Source of the DNA: Oscillospiraceae bacterium
GTDB taxonomy: Bacteria > Bacillota > Clostridia > Oscillospirales > Oscillospiraceae
DNA: 9,860 nucleotides
Assembly (NCBI GenBank): GCA_016296235.1
Contig: JAEDJR010000067.1
Coordinates: forward strand, 1 to 9,860
Direction: 5' to 3'
The notes under the pieces are model-generated. The model saw nothing but the letters and a program-made list of their open reading frames with translations, made no database searches and was not told where the DNA came from. The translations under genes and the position numbers were made by a program. This document shows positions 1 to 5,800 of the stretch, in pieces; position 1 is the first letter of the stretch; each line of letters opens with the position of its first letter.

Positions 1-32
1 TTGCCGTGACAAACAAAAAGTATTCTTTTCAT
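1..32 (-). CDS. Low-molecular-weight protein-tyrosine phosphatase, N-terminal fragment (runs off the left edge)
   Basis: Only the first ten full codons lie in the window. Read leftwards from an ATG at 32-30 they give MKRILFVCHG, and the last two bases (AA) fit Asn as the next residue. This is the opening beta strand and the start of the phosphate-binding loop of low-molecular-weight protein-tyrosine phosphatases (family signature V-C-x-G-N-x-C-R-S, with the first Cys as nucleophile; here Cys8). Family members remove phosphate from phosphotyrosine or phosphoarginine in the cytoplasm. The start is supported by a well-formed promoter (65-93). The Shine-Dalgarno site is poor: a GGAAAGG stretch lies about 12 nt upstream. 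The gene is divergent from the nucleotidyltransferase at 194. The family call rests on a very short but distinctive stretch, and the Arg of the active-site loop is outside the window. Confidence 0.7.
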   Translation of the reverse strand, partial: MKRILFVCHG

Positions 33-64
33 GATAAAACAGGACCTTTCCGCATAATTTTGTT

Positions 65-93
65 ATTATATCCGATTTCAGTGGGATTCTCAA
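65..93 (-). promoter_or_regulatory. Promoter for the leftward phosphatase gene
   Basis: On the minus strand there is a -35 box TTGAGA (93-88; five of six consensus bases), a 17-base spacer, and a perfect -10 box TATAAT (70-65). The predicted start of transcription is near 58, about 26 bases ahead of the ATG at 32. Box quality and exact 17-base spacing make this a strong sigma-A-type candidate. It drives transcription out of the left edge. Confidence 0.75.
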
Positions 94-135
94 GGCCATG
101 AAAGCAGGAGAAACAGGCGCAATTTGAAAATACCC

Positions 136-164
136 GTGGATTTACCGGAAGATTATGGTATAAT
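136..164 (+). promoter_or_regulatory. Extended -10 promoter for the nucleotidyltransferase gene
   Basis: A perfect TATAAT lies at 159-164, preceded by the TG of an extended -10 element (TGG then TATAAT, from 156). The -35 region at the matching distance (136-141, GTGGAT) is weak, as is common when the -10 is extended. A TTGAAA at 124-129 is too far away (29 bases) to serve. The start of transcription would be near 171, leaving a leader of roughly 20 bases that holds the AGGAGG site at 182-187. Confidence 0.6.
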
Positions 165-193
165 GGAGCTACCAACCAGACAGGAGGAACCGT

Positions 194-1123
194 ATGAAAG
201 CACAGGAGTATGCGCTCGTCATTCTTGCGGCGGGAATCGGCTCGCGGTTTGGCGGAGGCGTGAAGCAGTTGAAGCAGGTGGGCCCGTCCGGGGAGATCAT
301 TATGGACTATTCCATCCATGATGCCATTCAGGCCGGGTTCCGGAAAATTGTCTTTATCATTCGAAAGGATATCGAGGAAGACTTCCGGGAGGTCATCGGC
401 AGCCGGATGGAGGCATTGTGCCGGCCTCTGGGCGTGGAAATTGCCTATGCCTTTCAGGAGCTGGAGGATCTGCCGGCGGCGTATGCCTGCCCGGCGGAGC
501 GCAAAAAGCCCTGGGGCACGGGACATGCTCTGCTGGCCTGCAGGGATGTTCTGAGGGAACCCTTTGTGGTAATCAACGCCGATGATTATTATGGAAAGAA
601 AGCCTTCGGCAGCCTTCTGGAGTTTCTGCGCCAGCTGCCGGAGAACAGCCGGGGACGGTACTGCATGGCGGGCTTCCGCCTGGGCAACACCCTCAGCGAC
701 TACGGCGGCGTGACCCGCGGCATTTGCATGACCGACGGCCTGGGAAATCTGCAGCAAGTCCGGGAGACCCGGAATATTGTCAAAACGCCCGGCGGCGCTG
801 CCGCAGGGACCGGGGAACCGCTGGATTTGAACAGCTGTGTGTCCATGAATATGTGGGGCTTCACGCCGGATATTCTGCCGGTGCTGGAGGAGCGGTTTCA
901 GGACTTCCTGGCGGAGAATTTGCGGGAGCCCCAGTCGGAATTCCTGCTTCCCGTCCTGATTGACCGGATGCTGGCAGAGAATGCCGCTTCCGTGCAGATG
1001 CTGCCCACCGATGACCAGTGGTTCGGCATGACCTTCCGGGAGGATATCCCTGCGGTCGTGGAGGCCTTCCGGGAGCTGGTACGGCAGGGCGTCTACGAGG
1101 CCGGACTCTACGACGATCTGTAA
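194..1123 (+). CDS. Nucleotidyltransferase family protein (sugar-phosphate NTP transferase fold)
   Basis: 309 residues, ATG start with AGGAGG seven bases upstream. The N-terminus is a standard nucleotidyltransferase signature: LAAGIGSRFGG at residues 11-21, followed by Lys24 in a VKQLKQVGP segment. This is the nucleotide-binding loop of enzymes that join a sugar phosphate (or similar phosphorylated alcohol) to an NTP with release of pyrophosphate. Further support comes from KPWGTGHAL at about 105-113, which resembles the base/sugar-contacting loop, and VINADDYYG at about 127-134, whose Asp pair is the usual metal-binding position. No signal peptide or membrane segment is seen, so it should be cytoplasmic. 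The gene stands alone with its own promoter, divergent from a phosphatase gene, and no partner sugar-pathway gene is in view. The nucleotide and substrate cannot be told from sequence alone. It is not typical GalU, so no symbol is given. Confidence 0.85.
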   Translation: MKAQEYALVILAAGIGSRFGGGVKQLKQVGPSGEIIMDYSIHDAIQAGFRKIVFIIRKDIEEDFREVIGSRMEALCRPLGVEIAYAFQELEDLPAAYACPAERKKPWGTGHALLACRDVLREPFVVINADDYYGKKAFGSLLEFLRQLPENSRGRYCMAGFRLGNTLSDYGGVTRGICMTDGLGNLQQVRETRNIVKTPGGAAAGTGEPLDLNSCVSMNMWGFTPDILPVLEERFQDFLAENLREPQSEFLLPVLIDRMLAENAASVQMLPTDDQWFGMTFREDIPAVVEAFRELVRQGVYEAGLYDDL

Positions 1124-1155
1124 CATATGAAGTGCCGATTGACTTTGTTGTACAG

Positions 1156-1310
1156 ACCCTTGTGCCCCCTCTTTAGGGGGCTGTCAGCGAAGCTGACTGG
1201 GGGTTATAGAGACAAGCAATTCTGCCGATAGAACGATACAATTGCTGATTTGCAGCAACCCCCAGCCTGCGCTTTGCGCCGGCAGCCCCCTGAGAAGGGG
1301 GCACGAGGGT
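1156..1310. repeat. Imperfect 155-bp palindromic intergenic repeat with nested hairpins
   Basis: The two ends are inverted copies: ACCCTTGTGCCCCC at 1156-1169 against the reverse complement of 1297-1310 (ACCCTCGTGCCCCC). The similarity continues inward through GGGGGCTG and CTGGGGGTT blocks. Each arm contains its own hairpins: GCCCCCT/AGGGGGC with a 4-base loop (1164-1181), GTCAGC/GCTGAC just after it, a GCGC/GCGC hairpin near 1270, and a second GCCCCCT/AGGGGGC (about 1285-1302). Near the centre AGCAATT (1215-1221) pairs with AATTGCT (1240-1246). No open frame of substance lies inside. This is the architecture of a non-coding, possibly transposase-mobilised (MITE-like) or RNA-level repeat. Similar CCCCCT...AGGGGG palindromes are, from memory, scattered through Oscillospirales genomes; copy number cannot be tested here. 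Confidence 0.75.
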
Positions 1311-1353
1311 ACGCTTCAAAGACAGCTGACCAAAACCGATCAGCATTGAATAT

Positions 1354-1396
1354 GAAAACCAGGCCGGAGGCTGCTGCAGCCTCCGGCCTGGTTTTC
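1354..1396 (-). terminator. Intrinsic terminator of the TVP38/TMEM64 gene, probably bidirectional
   Basis: A perfect 21-bp inverted repeat (1354-1374 and 1376-1396) sits around a single central base. The stem is G+C-rich and flanked by AAAA on the left and TTTT on the right as part of the stem. Read on the minus strand, the 3' arm ends in GGTTTTC. Read on the plus strand, the other arm does the same, so it could stop transcription from both convergent genes. The right arm overlaps the last two bases of the TGA stop codon (1397-1395) of the minus-strand gene, which makes that gene its main client. Confidence 0.8.
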
Positions 1397-2075
1397 AGGA
1401 TTTTGTTCTCGTCCTGCTCAGACGCTTATAAACGGCCAAACCCACCAGGCTGAGCCCCAGTGTTACCGCGAACACCAAAAGGGCCTGCAGAGCCTCTCCG
1501 CGTCCCAGGGCGTTTCCGCCCATGGTGGAGGTGACAATGGAGGGCAGACGGCAGACACTGGTGATCCAGAGCCAGTGGACGAATCGGATGTTTGTCAGGC
1601 CGGCGCAGTAGGAGAGCACATCCTTGGGCGTCCCCGGCAGCAGGAATGCCGCCGCCAGAACGGTGCAGACCCGGCAGGTATTTTGCAGGAACTTCATGGA
1701 TTCGATTTTCTCGCGGGGGATGAAGACCTCCACGGCCCGCGTGCCGAACTTGCGTACAAAGGTGAACACCAGAACGCCGCCGATGGTCATGCCCAGCATA
1801 CAAAGCAGCGTTCCCTCCACAAAGCCAAAGGCATATCCGGCAGCGATCTCCAGAGGCTCGCCGGGAATGACGGCCACAAAAACCTGCAGCACCACCATCC
1901 CCAGAAACGCCAGCCGGCCCCAGATTCCGTGGGCATCCACCCAGGCCCGGAATTGCTCCGGCTCCGAAACAAACTGGATCAGGGGCTTTCCGGCGAACCA
2001 GAAAACCAGACCCGACAGCAGAAGAAACAGAGCCACTCCGCAGCCGGCAATGTATTTTTTATGTCTCTCTGTCAT
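1395..2075 (-). CDS. TVP38/TMEM64 family (DedA-like, VTT domain) membrane protein
   Basis: 226 residues from the ATG at 2075. The frame is open to a TTG at 2087, but that TTG belongs to TTGAGG, whose GAGG is the Shine-Dalgarno site six bases before the ATG, so the shorter start is preferred. The protein is an integral membrane protein: a hydrophobic N-terminal helix (about 8-28), a cluster of hydrophobic segments including LGMVVLQVFVAVIPGEPLEIAAGYAFG, then CMLGMTIGGVLVFTFVRKFG, and a C-terminal helix (about 195-215). The re-entrant motif with IPGEP...GYAFG and the second motif FLLPGTPKDVLSYCAGL are typical of the VTT/SNARE-associated domain. Relatives act in lipid scrambling or undecaprenyl-phosphate/phospholipid handling; the substrate here is unknown. 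It is downstream of and co-directional with the SRP RNA. A TAGAAT at 2109-2104 is a possible -10 with a poor -35. Confidence 0.85.
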   Translation of the reverse strand: MTERHKKYIAGCGVALFLLLSGLVFWFAGKPLIQFVSEPEQFRAWVDAHGIWGRLAFLGMVVLQVFVAVIPGEPLEIAAGYAFGFVEGTLLCMLGMTIGGVLVFTFVRKFGTRAVEVFIPREKIESMKFLQNTCRVCTVLAAAFLLPGTPKDVLSYCAGLTNIRFVHWLWITSVCRLPSIVTSTMGGNALGRGEALQALLVFAVTLGLSLVGLAVYKRLSRTRTKS

Positions 2076-2175
2076 AAAGCGCCTCAATCAATGGAATGAA
2101 ACGATTCTACCGGAAAAACCGGGAAAAAGAAAGGGAGAAGGGATTAATCTTTCCTTAAGAAGCGCTTACGACAGC

Positions 2176-2478
2176 AATCCGGCCCATGGCAAGACTGCAC
2201 ACCCTCCTTCGAATGCATACCACACCCGTTACCCGCGCAGCCAGCTCAGAAACGGCACCCTCGCGGCACACGCGGCGATCCGCTTAATGCTGCTCGGTTC
2301 CCCGCCTGACATGGTTCACGGGACTGCGTTGCGCGAGACCAAATCCTCAACACCGCTTACGTGGGTCAGACGATCCAGTACACACCCTCGGTCGGGAATT
2401 CATCCCTGCTATAGCGGATTGCAGGCAACAAGGCACCGCTGGCTCCCCGACTAGTGCAGCCTTGCCACAGACCGGATC
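2176..2478 (-). other. SRP RNA precursor with a 25-bp terminal processing helix
   Basis: The flanks of the SRP RNA are complementary. Bases 2454-2478 (5' side of the RNA) pair with 2200-2176 (3' side) without interruption for 25 bp. Twenty are Watson-Crick pairs and five are G.U pairs on the minus-strand RNA; the same five positions would be A-C mismatches if the plus strand were transcribed. The mature ends probably lie inside this helix. In Bacillus subtilis the scRNA is cut from a longer precursor by RNase III, and a helix of two turns or more is the usual substrate. Processing here is inference; the pairing is read directly from the sequence. Confidence 0.65.
2193..2460 (-). ncRNA. ffs: Signal recognition particle RNA, large bacterial type with Alu domain
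   Basis: The RNA reads leftwards from GCTGCACTAG at 2460 to about 2193, 268 nt, which fits the roughly 270 nt of the large SRP RNA of Bacillus and Clostridium. The 5' region has the Clostridial pattern TAGTCGGGGAGCCAGCGGTG followed by CAATCCGCTATAGCAGGG (Alu domain). The S domain is clear near 2312-2283: GTCAGG, a CGG stem (2304-2302), a GGAA tetraloop (2301-2298), CCG (2297-2295), then the AGCAGCATTAAG stretch that binds Ffh. The 5' GCTGCAC pairs with GTGCAGT at the 3' end (2200-2194). It is the scaffold of SRP, which with Ffh targets nascent membrane proteins to FtsY and SecYEG. It follows acpP closely on the same strand, and no clear promoter or T-rich terminator was found. Exact mature ends are estimates. 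Confidence 0.92.
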
Positions 2479-2512
2479 TGCGGCAAAGCAATATTCAGTT
2501 CAAAGGCAGACC

Positions 2513-2728
2513 TTACAGCTTGCTTTCCACAAAGGCCACCAGTTCGCCGACGGTGGAGATTTTGTCTTCCAGCTCCAGCTCCACGCCCAGCTCATCCTCC
2601 AGATCCATGACCATTTCCACGGTGTCCAGAGAGTCCACGCCAAGGCTTTCAAAGGTGGTGTCGGGCGTGATATCCTCCACAGCGATATCCAGCTGTTCGG
2701 CCAGGTAATTGGCGATTTTATCAAACAT
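2513..2728 (-). CDS. acpP: Acyl carrier protein
   Basis: 71 residues, a usual length for type II fatty-acid-synthesis ACP. It is a small acidic four-helix protein that carries growing acyl chains on a 4'-phosphopantetheine arm. The arm attaches to Ser33 in the conserved GVDSLDTVEMVM motif (residues 30-41), and helix II after it is rich in Glu and Asp, as needed for docking with Fab enzymes and holo-ACP synthase. The ATG has GGAGG eight bases upstream, and its own strong promoter lies at 2793-2820. No fab genes are next to it, which is less usual than the fabG/fabF neighbourhood. It lies instead between rpoD and the SRP RNA. A second, specialised ACP elsewhere in the genome cannot be excluded, but the sequence is of the housekeeping type. 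Confidence 0.95.
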   Translation of the reverse strand: MFDKIANYLAEQLDIAVEDITPDTTFESLGVDSLDTVEMVMDLEDELGVELELEDKISTVGELVAFVESKL

Positions 2729-2792
2729 CTCAAATTCCTCCGTACTATTTCAATTCCATTCCGGGAAAAAACAGTGCAAACCACACGATGTT

Positions 2793-2820
2793 ATAATACG
2801 GTTTTTTGCCGGAATGTCAA
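2793..2820 (-). promoter_or_regulatory. Strong promoter for acpP (and possibly the SRP RNA)
   Basis: On the minus strand there is a perfect -35 box TTGACA (2820-2815), a 16-base spacer and TATTAT (2798-2793). An overlapping TTATAA gives the alternative 18-base spacing. Transcription would start near 2786, leaving a leader of about 57 bases before the acpP ATG. This is the best -35/-10 pair in the right-hand part of the window and fits an abundantly made protein. No FapR-like operator was recognised. Confidence 0.75.
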
Positions 2821-2846
2821 GAGGAATTTTTTTGAACGGGAAGGCG

Positions 2847-4016
2847 TCAGCTCAAAAAGTCCCGCAGCTTTTTGCTCCGGCTGGGGTGACGCAGTTTCCG
2901 CAGCGCCTTGGATTCGATCTGACGGATGCGCTCGCGGGTCACGTCGAATTCCTTGCCGACCTCTTCCAGGGTGTGGGCCTTGCCGTCGGTCAGGCCGAAG
3001 CGCATCCGCAGCACCTGTTCCTCCCGGCTGGTCAGGGTCTTGAGAACCTCCTCCAGCTGCTCCCGGAGCATGGTGTAGGAGGCGGCCTCCGCGGGCTGGG
3101 AGGCCTCTTCGTCCTGGACAAAGTCACCGAGATGGCTGTCCTCCTCTTCGCCGATGGGGGTTTCCAGGGAGACGGGCTCCTGGGCGATTTTGAGGATTTC
3201 CTCCACACGCGCCACGTCCATCTTCATTTCCTTGGCGATTTCCTCCGGCGTGGGATCGCGGCCCAGATCCTGCACCATGGAATGGGCCGTCCGGATGACG
3301 CGGTTGATGGTCTCCACCATGTGCACCGGGATCCGGATGGTGCGCGCCTGGTCGGCGATGGCCCGGGTGATGGCCTGCCGGATCCACCAGGTGGCGTAGG
3401 TGGAGAATTTATAGCCCTTGGTGTAGTCAAATTTCTCCACGGCCTTCAGAAGTCCCAGATTGCCCTCCTGAATCAGGTCCAGCAGCTGCATGCCACGGCC
3501 CACATACCGCTTGGCGATGGATACCACCAGCCGCAGGTTGGCCTCGGTCATTTCCTGGCGGGCCTTTTCGTCGCCCTGGGCCATCCGCTGGGCAATGGCC
3601 AACTCCTGCTCCTGGGAGAGCAGGGGAATCTTGCCGATTTCTTTGAGATACATGCGGACCGGATCATCCATCTTGGCCGAGTCGGATACCAGAGTTTCCG
3701 CCAAAATGTCAGCGGGATCCTCCAGAGCTTCTTCCTCCAGAGACTGCAGCTCGGATTCTGTGGGCAGATCGTCCAGGGGTGTGGGATTGAGGATCTCCAG
3801 GACATCGCCTACATCGATCTCCACGCCGTTTTGCTCCAGCAGGTCATAGTACTGCTCAATCTGCTCCTCCGTGGCGTCTACAGCGTCCAGAACCTCGATG
3901 AGGCGCTTGGAGGAGACCTTTCCGCTTTTCTTACCCTCTAACAGAAGCTCGGCCAGCTTTTTTTGGTTTTCTTCGGGCAGCTTCAGTTTTGCCAGCGATT
4001 CCATTGCCTTTTCCAT
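2847..4016 (-). CDS. rpoD: Primary RNA polymerase sigma factor (sigma-70 / SigA)
   Basis: 389 residues, a normal length for a Bacillota primary sigma. Region 1.1 occupies about residues 1-80, followed by an acidic linker. Region 1.2 begins at DPVRMYLKEIGKIPLLS (118-134). Region 2 contains ANLRLVVSIAKRYVGRGMQLLDLIQEGNLGLLKAVEKFDY (159-198) and the -10-reading, DNA-melting segment KGYKFSTYATWWIRQAITRAI (200-220). Region 3 covers roughly 228-300. Region 4.2, the -35-reading helix-turn-helix, is TLEEVGKEFDVTRERIRQIESKALRKLRHPSR (349-380). All core regions are intact. It directs housekeeping transcription. It follows dnaG with only three bases between stop and ATG, and its Shine-Dalgarno site GGAGG lies inside the last dnaG codons, so the two are translationally coupled. 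Downstream is acpP with its own promoter. Confidence 0.97.
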   Translation of the reverse strand: MEKAMESLAKLKLPEENQKKLAELLLEGKKSGKVSSKRLIEVLDAVDATEEQIEQYYDLLEQNGVEIDVGDVLEILNPTPLDDLPTESELQSLEEEALEDPADILAETLVSDSAKMDDPVRMYLKEIGKIPLLSQEQELAIAQRMAQGDEKARQEMTEANLRLVVSIAKRYVGRGMQLLDLIQEGNLGLLKAVEKFDYTKGYKFSTYATWWIRQAITRAIADQARTIRIPVHMVETINRVIRTAHSMVQDLGRDPTPEEIAKEMKMDVARVEEILKIAQEPVSLETPIGEEEDSHLGDFVQDEEASQPAEAASYTMLREQLEEVLKTLTSREEQVLRMRFGLTDGKAHTLEEVGKEFDVTRERIRQIESKALRKLRHPSRSKKLRDFLS

Positions 4017-4019
4017 AGG

Positions 4020-5762
4020 TCAACCTCCATATCTCTGTTTGTTTTTGAACTGTTCCTTCCAATTGCGCACCGCGTCCTCACCGGAGAGCAGGGATTTCTG
4101 GTATTCGCTGCGGATCACCCCGGCGCATTGCTCCATGGTTTCCTCGGAAACCAGAAGGTCATTGTCCGACAGGACGCGGCTCAGGTGGCTCATCTCATCC
4201 GCAGTGAGTTCTCCCGCCATGGCGGAGAGGGAGGGCTGCTGGCCGCTTTCCTGCTGCTGCTGCAGCATGTGGAAGGCCTTGCCGAGCAGGGGAGAGGAAA
4301 ACTGCTGGGGCAGCAGCTTCAGATCCTGCAGGTGCTCCGGAGATTTGTAGAGCTGGGCGAACAGCAGCTCCTCGGCCCGGGCGGAACGCAGATTGCTGTA
4401 GCGCAGCTCCTTTTCCCGGGGCTGGCGCTGGGCCTCCACATTCATGTCGGCCTGGGTCTGGCGTTTTTGCTCCTGGGCCTTTCTGCGCTTGAAGGCGCGA
4501 TTGATTTCCAGCTTCATGGCCTCCGGCGTTACACCGGCGGCTTCGGCGGCTCTGGCGCCGTAGACCTCCCGCTGCACGGGCGCCCCAAAGGTGGAGATCA
4601 GCTCCGCCGCCTCCCGGAGGAAGGCCACCCGCTGGTCGTCCTGCTCCAGGTCAAAGCGGTTCTGCAGGCTCAAAAGCCGGTATTCCGCCTGGTTCTCAGA
4701 GCGGTCCAGCAGCACCCGGAACTTGTCCGCTCCGTATTTTTTCAGGAATTCATCCGGATCCTTGGCGCCCTGCATGCGCAGGATTTTCACCTGCAGTCCG
4801 GCCTTTTCCAGCATGGGAATGGCCCGCCGGGTGGCGTTCTGGCCCGCCTCGTCTCCGTCGTAGGTCAGCACAACCTGGCTGGTATATTTCGCCAGCAGCT
4901 GGGCATGCTCTTCTGTGAGAGCCGTACCCAGAGAGGCCACGGCGCAGTCGAACCCATACTGATGCAGGGCAATGGCGTCCATATATCCCTCGGTCAGAAT
5001 CAGACGGCCCTGCTTGCTTTTCTTTGCCACGTTGAGGGCAAACAGATTCTTGCGCTTGTTGAAAATCACGCTTTCCGGCGAGTTCAGGTATTTGGGCTTG
5101 GAATCGTCCATGACCCGTCCGCCGAAGCCGATCACATTGCCACGGACATCGATGATGGGGAACATGAGCCGGTTGTGGAACCGGTCGTGCAGGCTGCCCT
5201 TCTGGCTTTTCTGAATCAACCCGACTTTCAGCAGCTCTTCCTTGGTATACCCATTTTTCGTCATGGTATCCAGCAGATTGCTCCAGCCCTGGGGCGCAAA
5301 GCCCAGACCAAACCGGGTCACGGTTGCGCGGCTGAGGCCGCGTTTGGCCAGATAGTCCCGGCCGGGCTGCCCTTCGGGGCCGTTCAGCTGCTGGTGGAAA
5401 TACCGGGCGGCGTCCTTGCACAGATTGCGCAGACGCTCCTGCTCCTTGTAGGCGGAGCGGTATTCCGGATCGTCCGGAACCTCCATACCGGCCTGCTTTG
5501 CAAGAAACCGCACGGCGTCGGGATAGTCCAGGTTTTCAACCTCCATGATGAAATTCACGGCGCCGCCGCCCTTGTGGCAGCCAAAGCAGTAATAAATACC
5601 CTTGTCCGGGGCCACGGAGAAGGAGGGAGTCTTTTCGCTGTGGAAGGGGCACAGGCCGAAGAGGTTGCTGCCCCGGCGGGTCAGGGCCACATAATGGCCC
5701 ACAACGTCCTCAATGGGATTGCGGGCGGCGAGCTCGTCAAGAAACGCCTGAGAAAATGCCAC
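4020..5762 (-). CDS. dnaG: DNA primase
   Basis: 580 residues from a GTG at 5762. An in-frame ATG at 5780 exists, but it starts ATG AAA GGA GGT, which is the Shine-Dalgarno site (AAAGGAGG) seven bases ahead of the GTG, so the GTG start is preferred. It makes RNA primers at the replication fork and binds DnaB helicase with its C-terminus. Domains: the N-terminal CHC2 zinc ribbon with Cys38, His41, Cys59 and Cys62 (CPFH...YCFGCH); the polymerase basic subdomain with YLNSPESVIFNKRKNLFAL (about 225-243); and TOPRIM with Glu258 (LTEGYMDAIAL) and Asp302/Asp304 (TYDGDEAGQN). The helix-rich helicase-binding end follows from about 430. The catalytic residues and length are normal. It lies between dgt (38-base gap) and rpoD (3-base gap), the classical dnaG-rpoD pair. 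Confidence 0.97.
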   Translation of the reverse strand: MAFSQAFLDELAARNPIEDVVGHYVALTRRGSNLFGLCPFHSEKTPSFSVAPDKGIYYCFGCHKGGGAVNFIMEVENLDYPDAVRFLAKQAGMEVPDDPEYRSAYKEQERLRNLCKDAARYFHQQLNGPEGQPGRDYLAKRGLSRATVTRFGLGFAPQGWSNLLDTMTKNGYTKEELLKVGLIQKSQKGSLHDRFHNRLMFPIIDVRGNVIGFGGRVMDDSKPKYLNSPESVIFNKRKNLFALNVAKKSKQGRLILTEGYMDAIALHQYGFDCAVASLGTALTEEHAQLLAKYTSQVVLTYDGDEAGQNATRRAIPMLEKAGLQVKILRMQGAKDPDEFLKKYGADKFRVLLDRSENQAEYRLLSLQNRFDLEQDDQRVAFLREAAELISTFGAPVQREVYGARAAEAAGVTPEAMKLEINRAFKRRKAQEQKRQTQADMNVEAQRQPREKELRYSNLRSARAEELLFAQLYKSPEHLQDLKLLPQQFSSPLLGKAFHMLQQQQESGQQPSLSAMAGELTADEMSHLSRVLSDNDLLVSEETMEQCAGVIRSEYQKSLLSGEDAVRNWKEQFKNKQRYGG

Positions 5763-5800
5763 AGGGAAACCTCCTTTCAAATGAATGTTGTGATTGGAAC

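Noticed and set aside
29..1126. A 365-codon minus-strand open frame opposite the nucleotidyltransferase.
   Set aside because: It is a shadow of the real gene. It has no domain, and its start region crosses the two divergent promoters and the phosphatase start.
2088..2175. A terminator for the SRP RNA.
   Set aside because: Only weak 4-bp stems (for example CCGG around TTTTT near 2110) were found. Nothing reaches the standard of the other terminators in the window.
1624..2454. A 276-codon plus-strand frame through the membrane protein gene and SRP RNA.
   Set aside because: It overlaps a clear structural RNA and an antisense membrane protein, and its product shows no family features.
5763..5780. 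An ATG start for dnaG six codons upstream of the GTG.
   Set aside because: Those codons are the AAAGGAGG ribosome binding site itself, and the protein family begins near the GTG-encoded residue.
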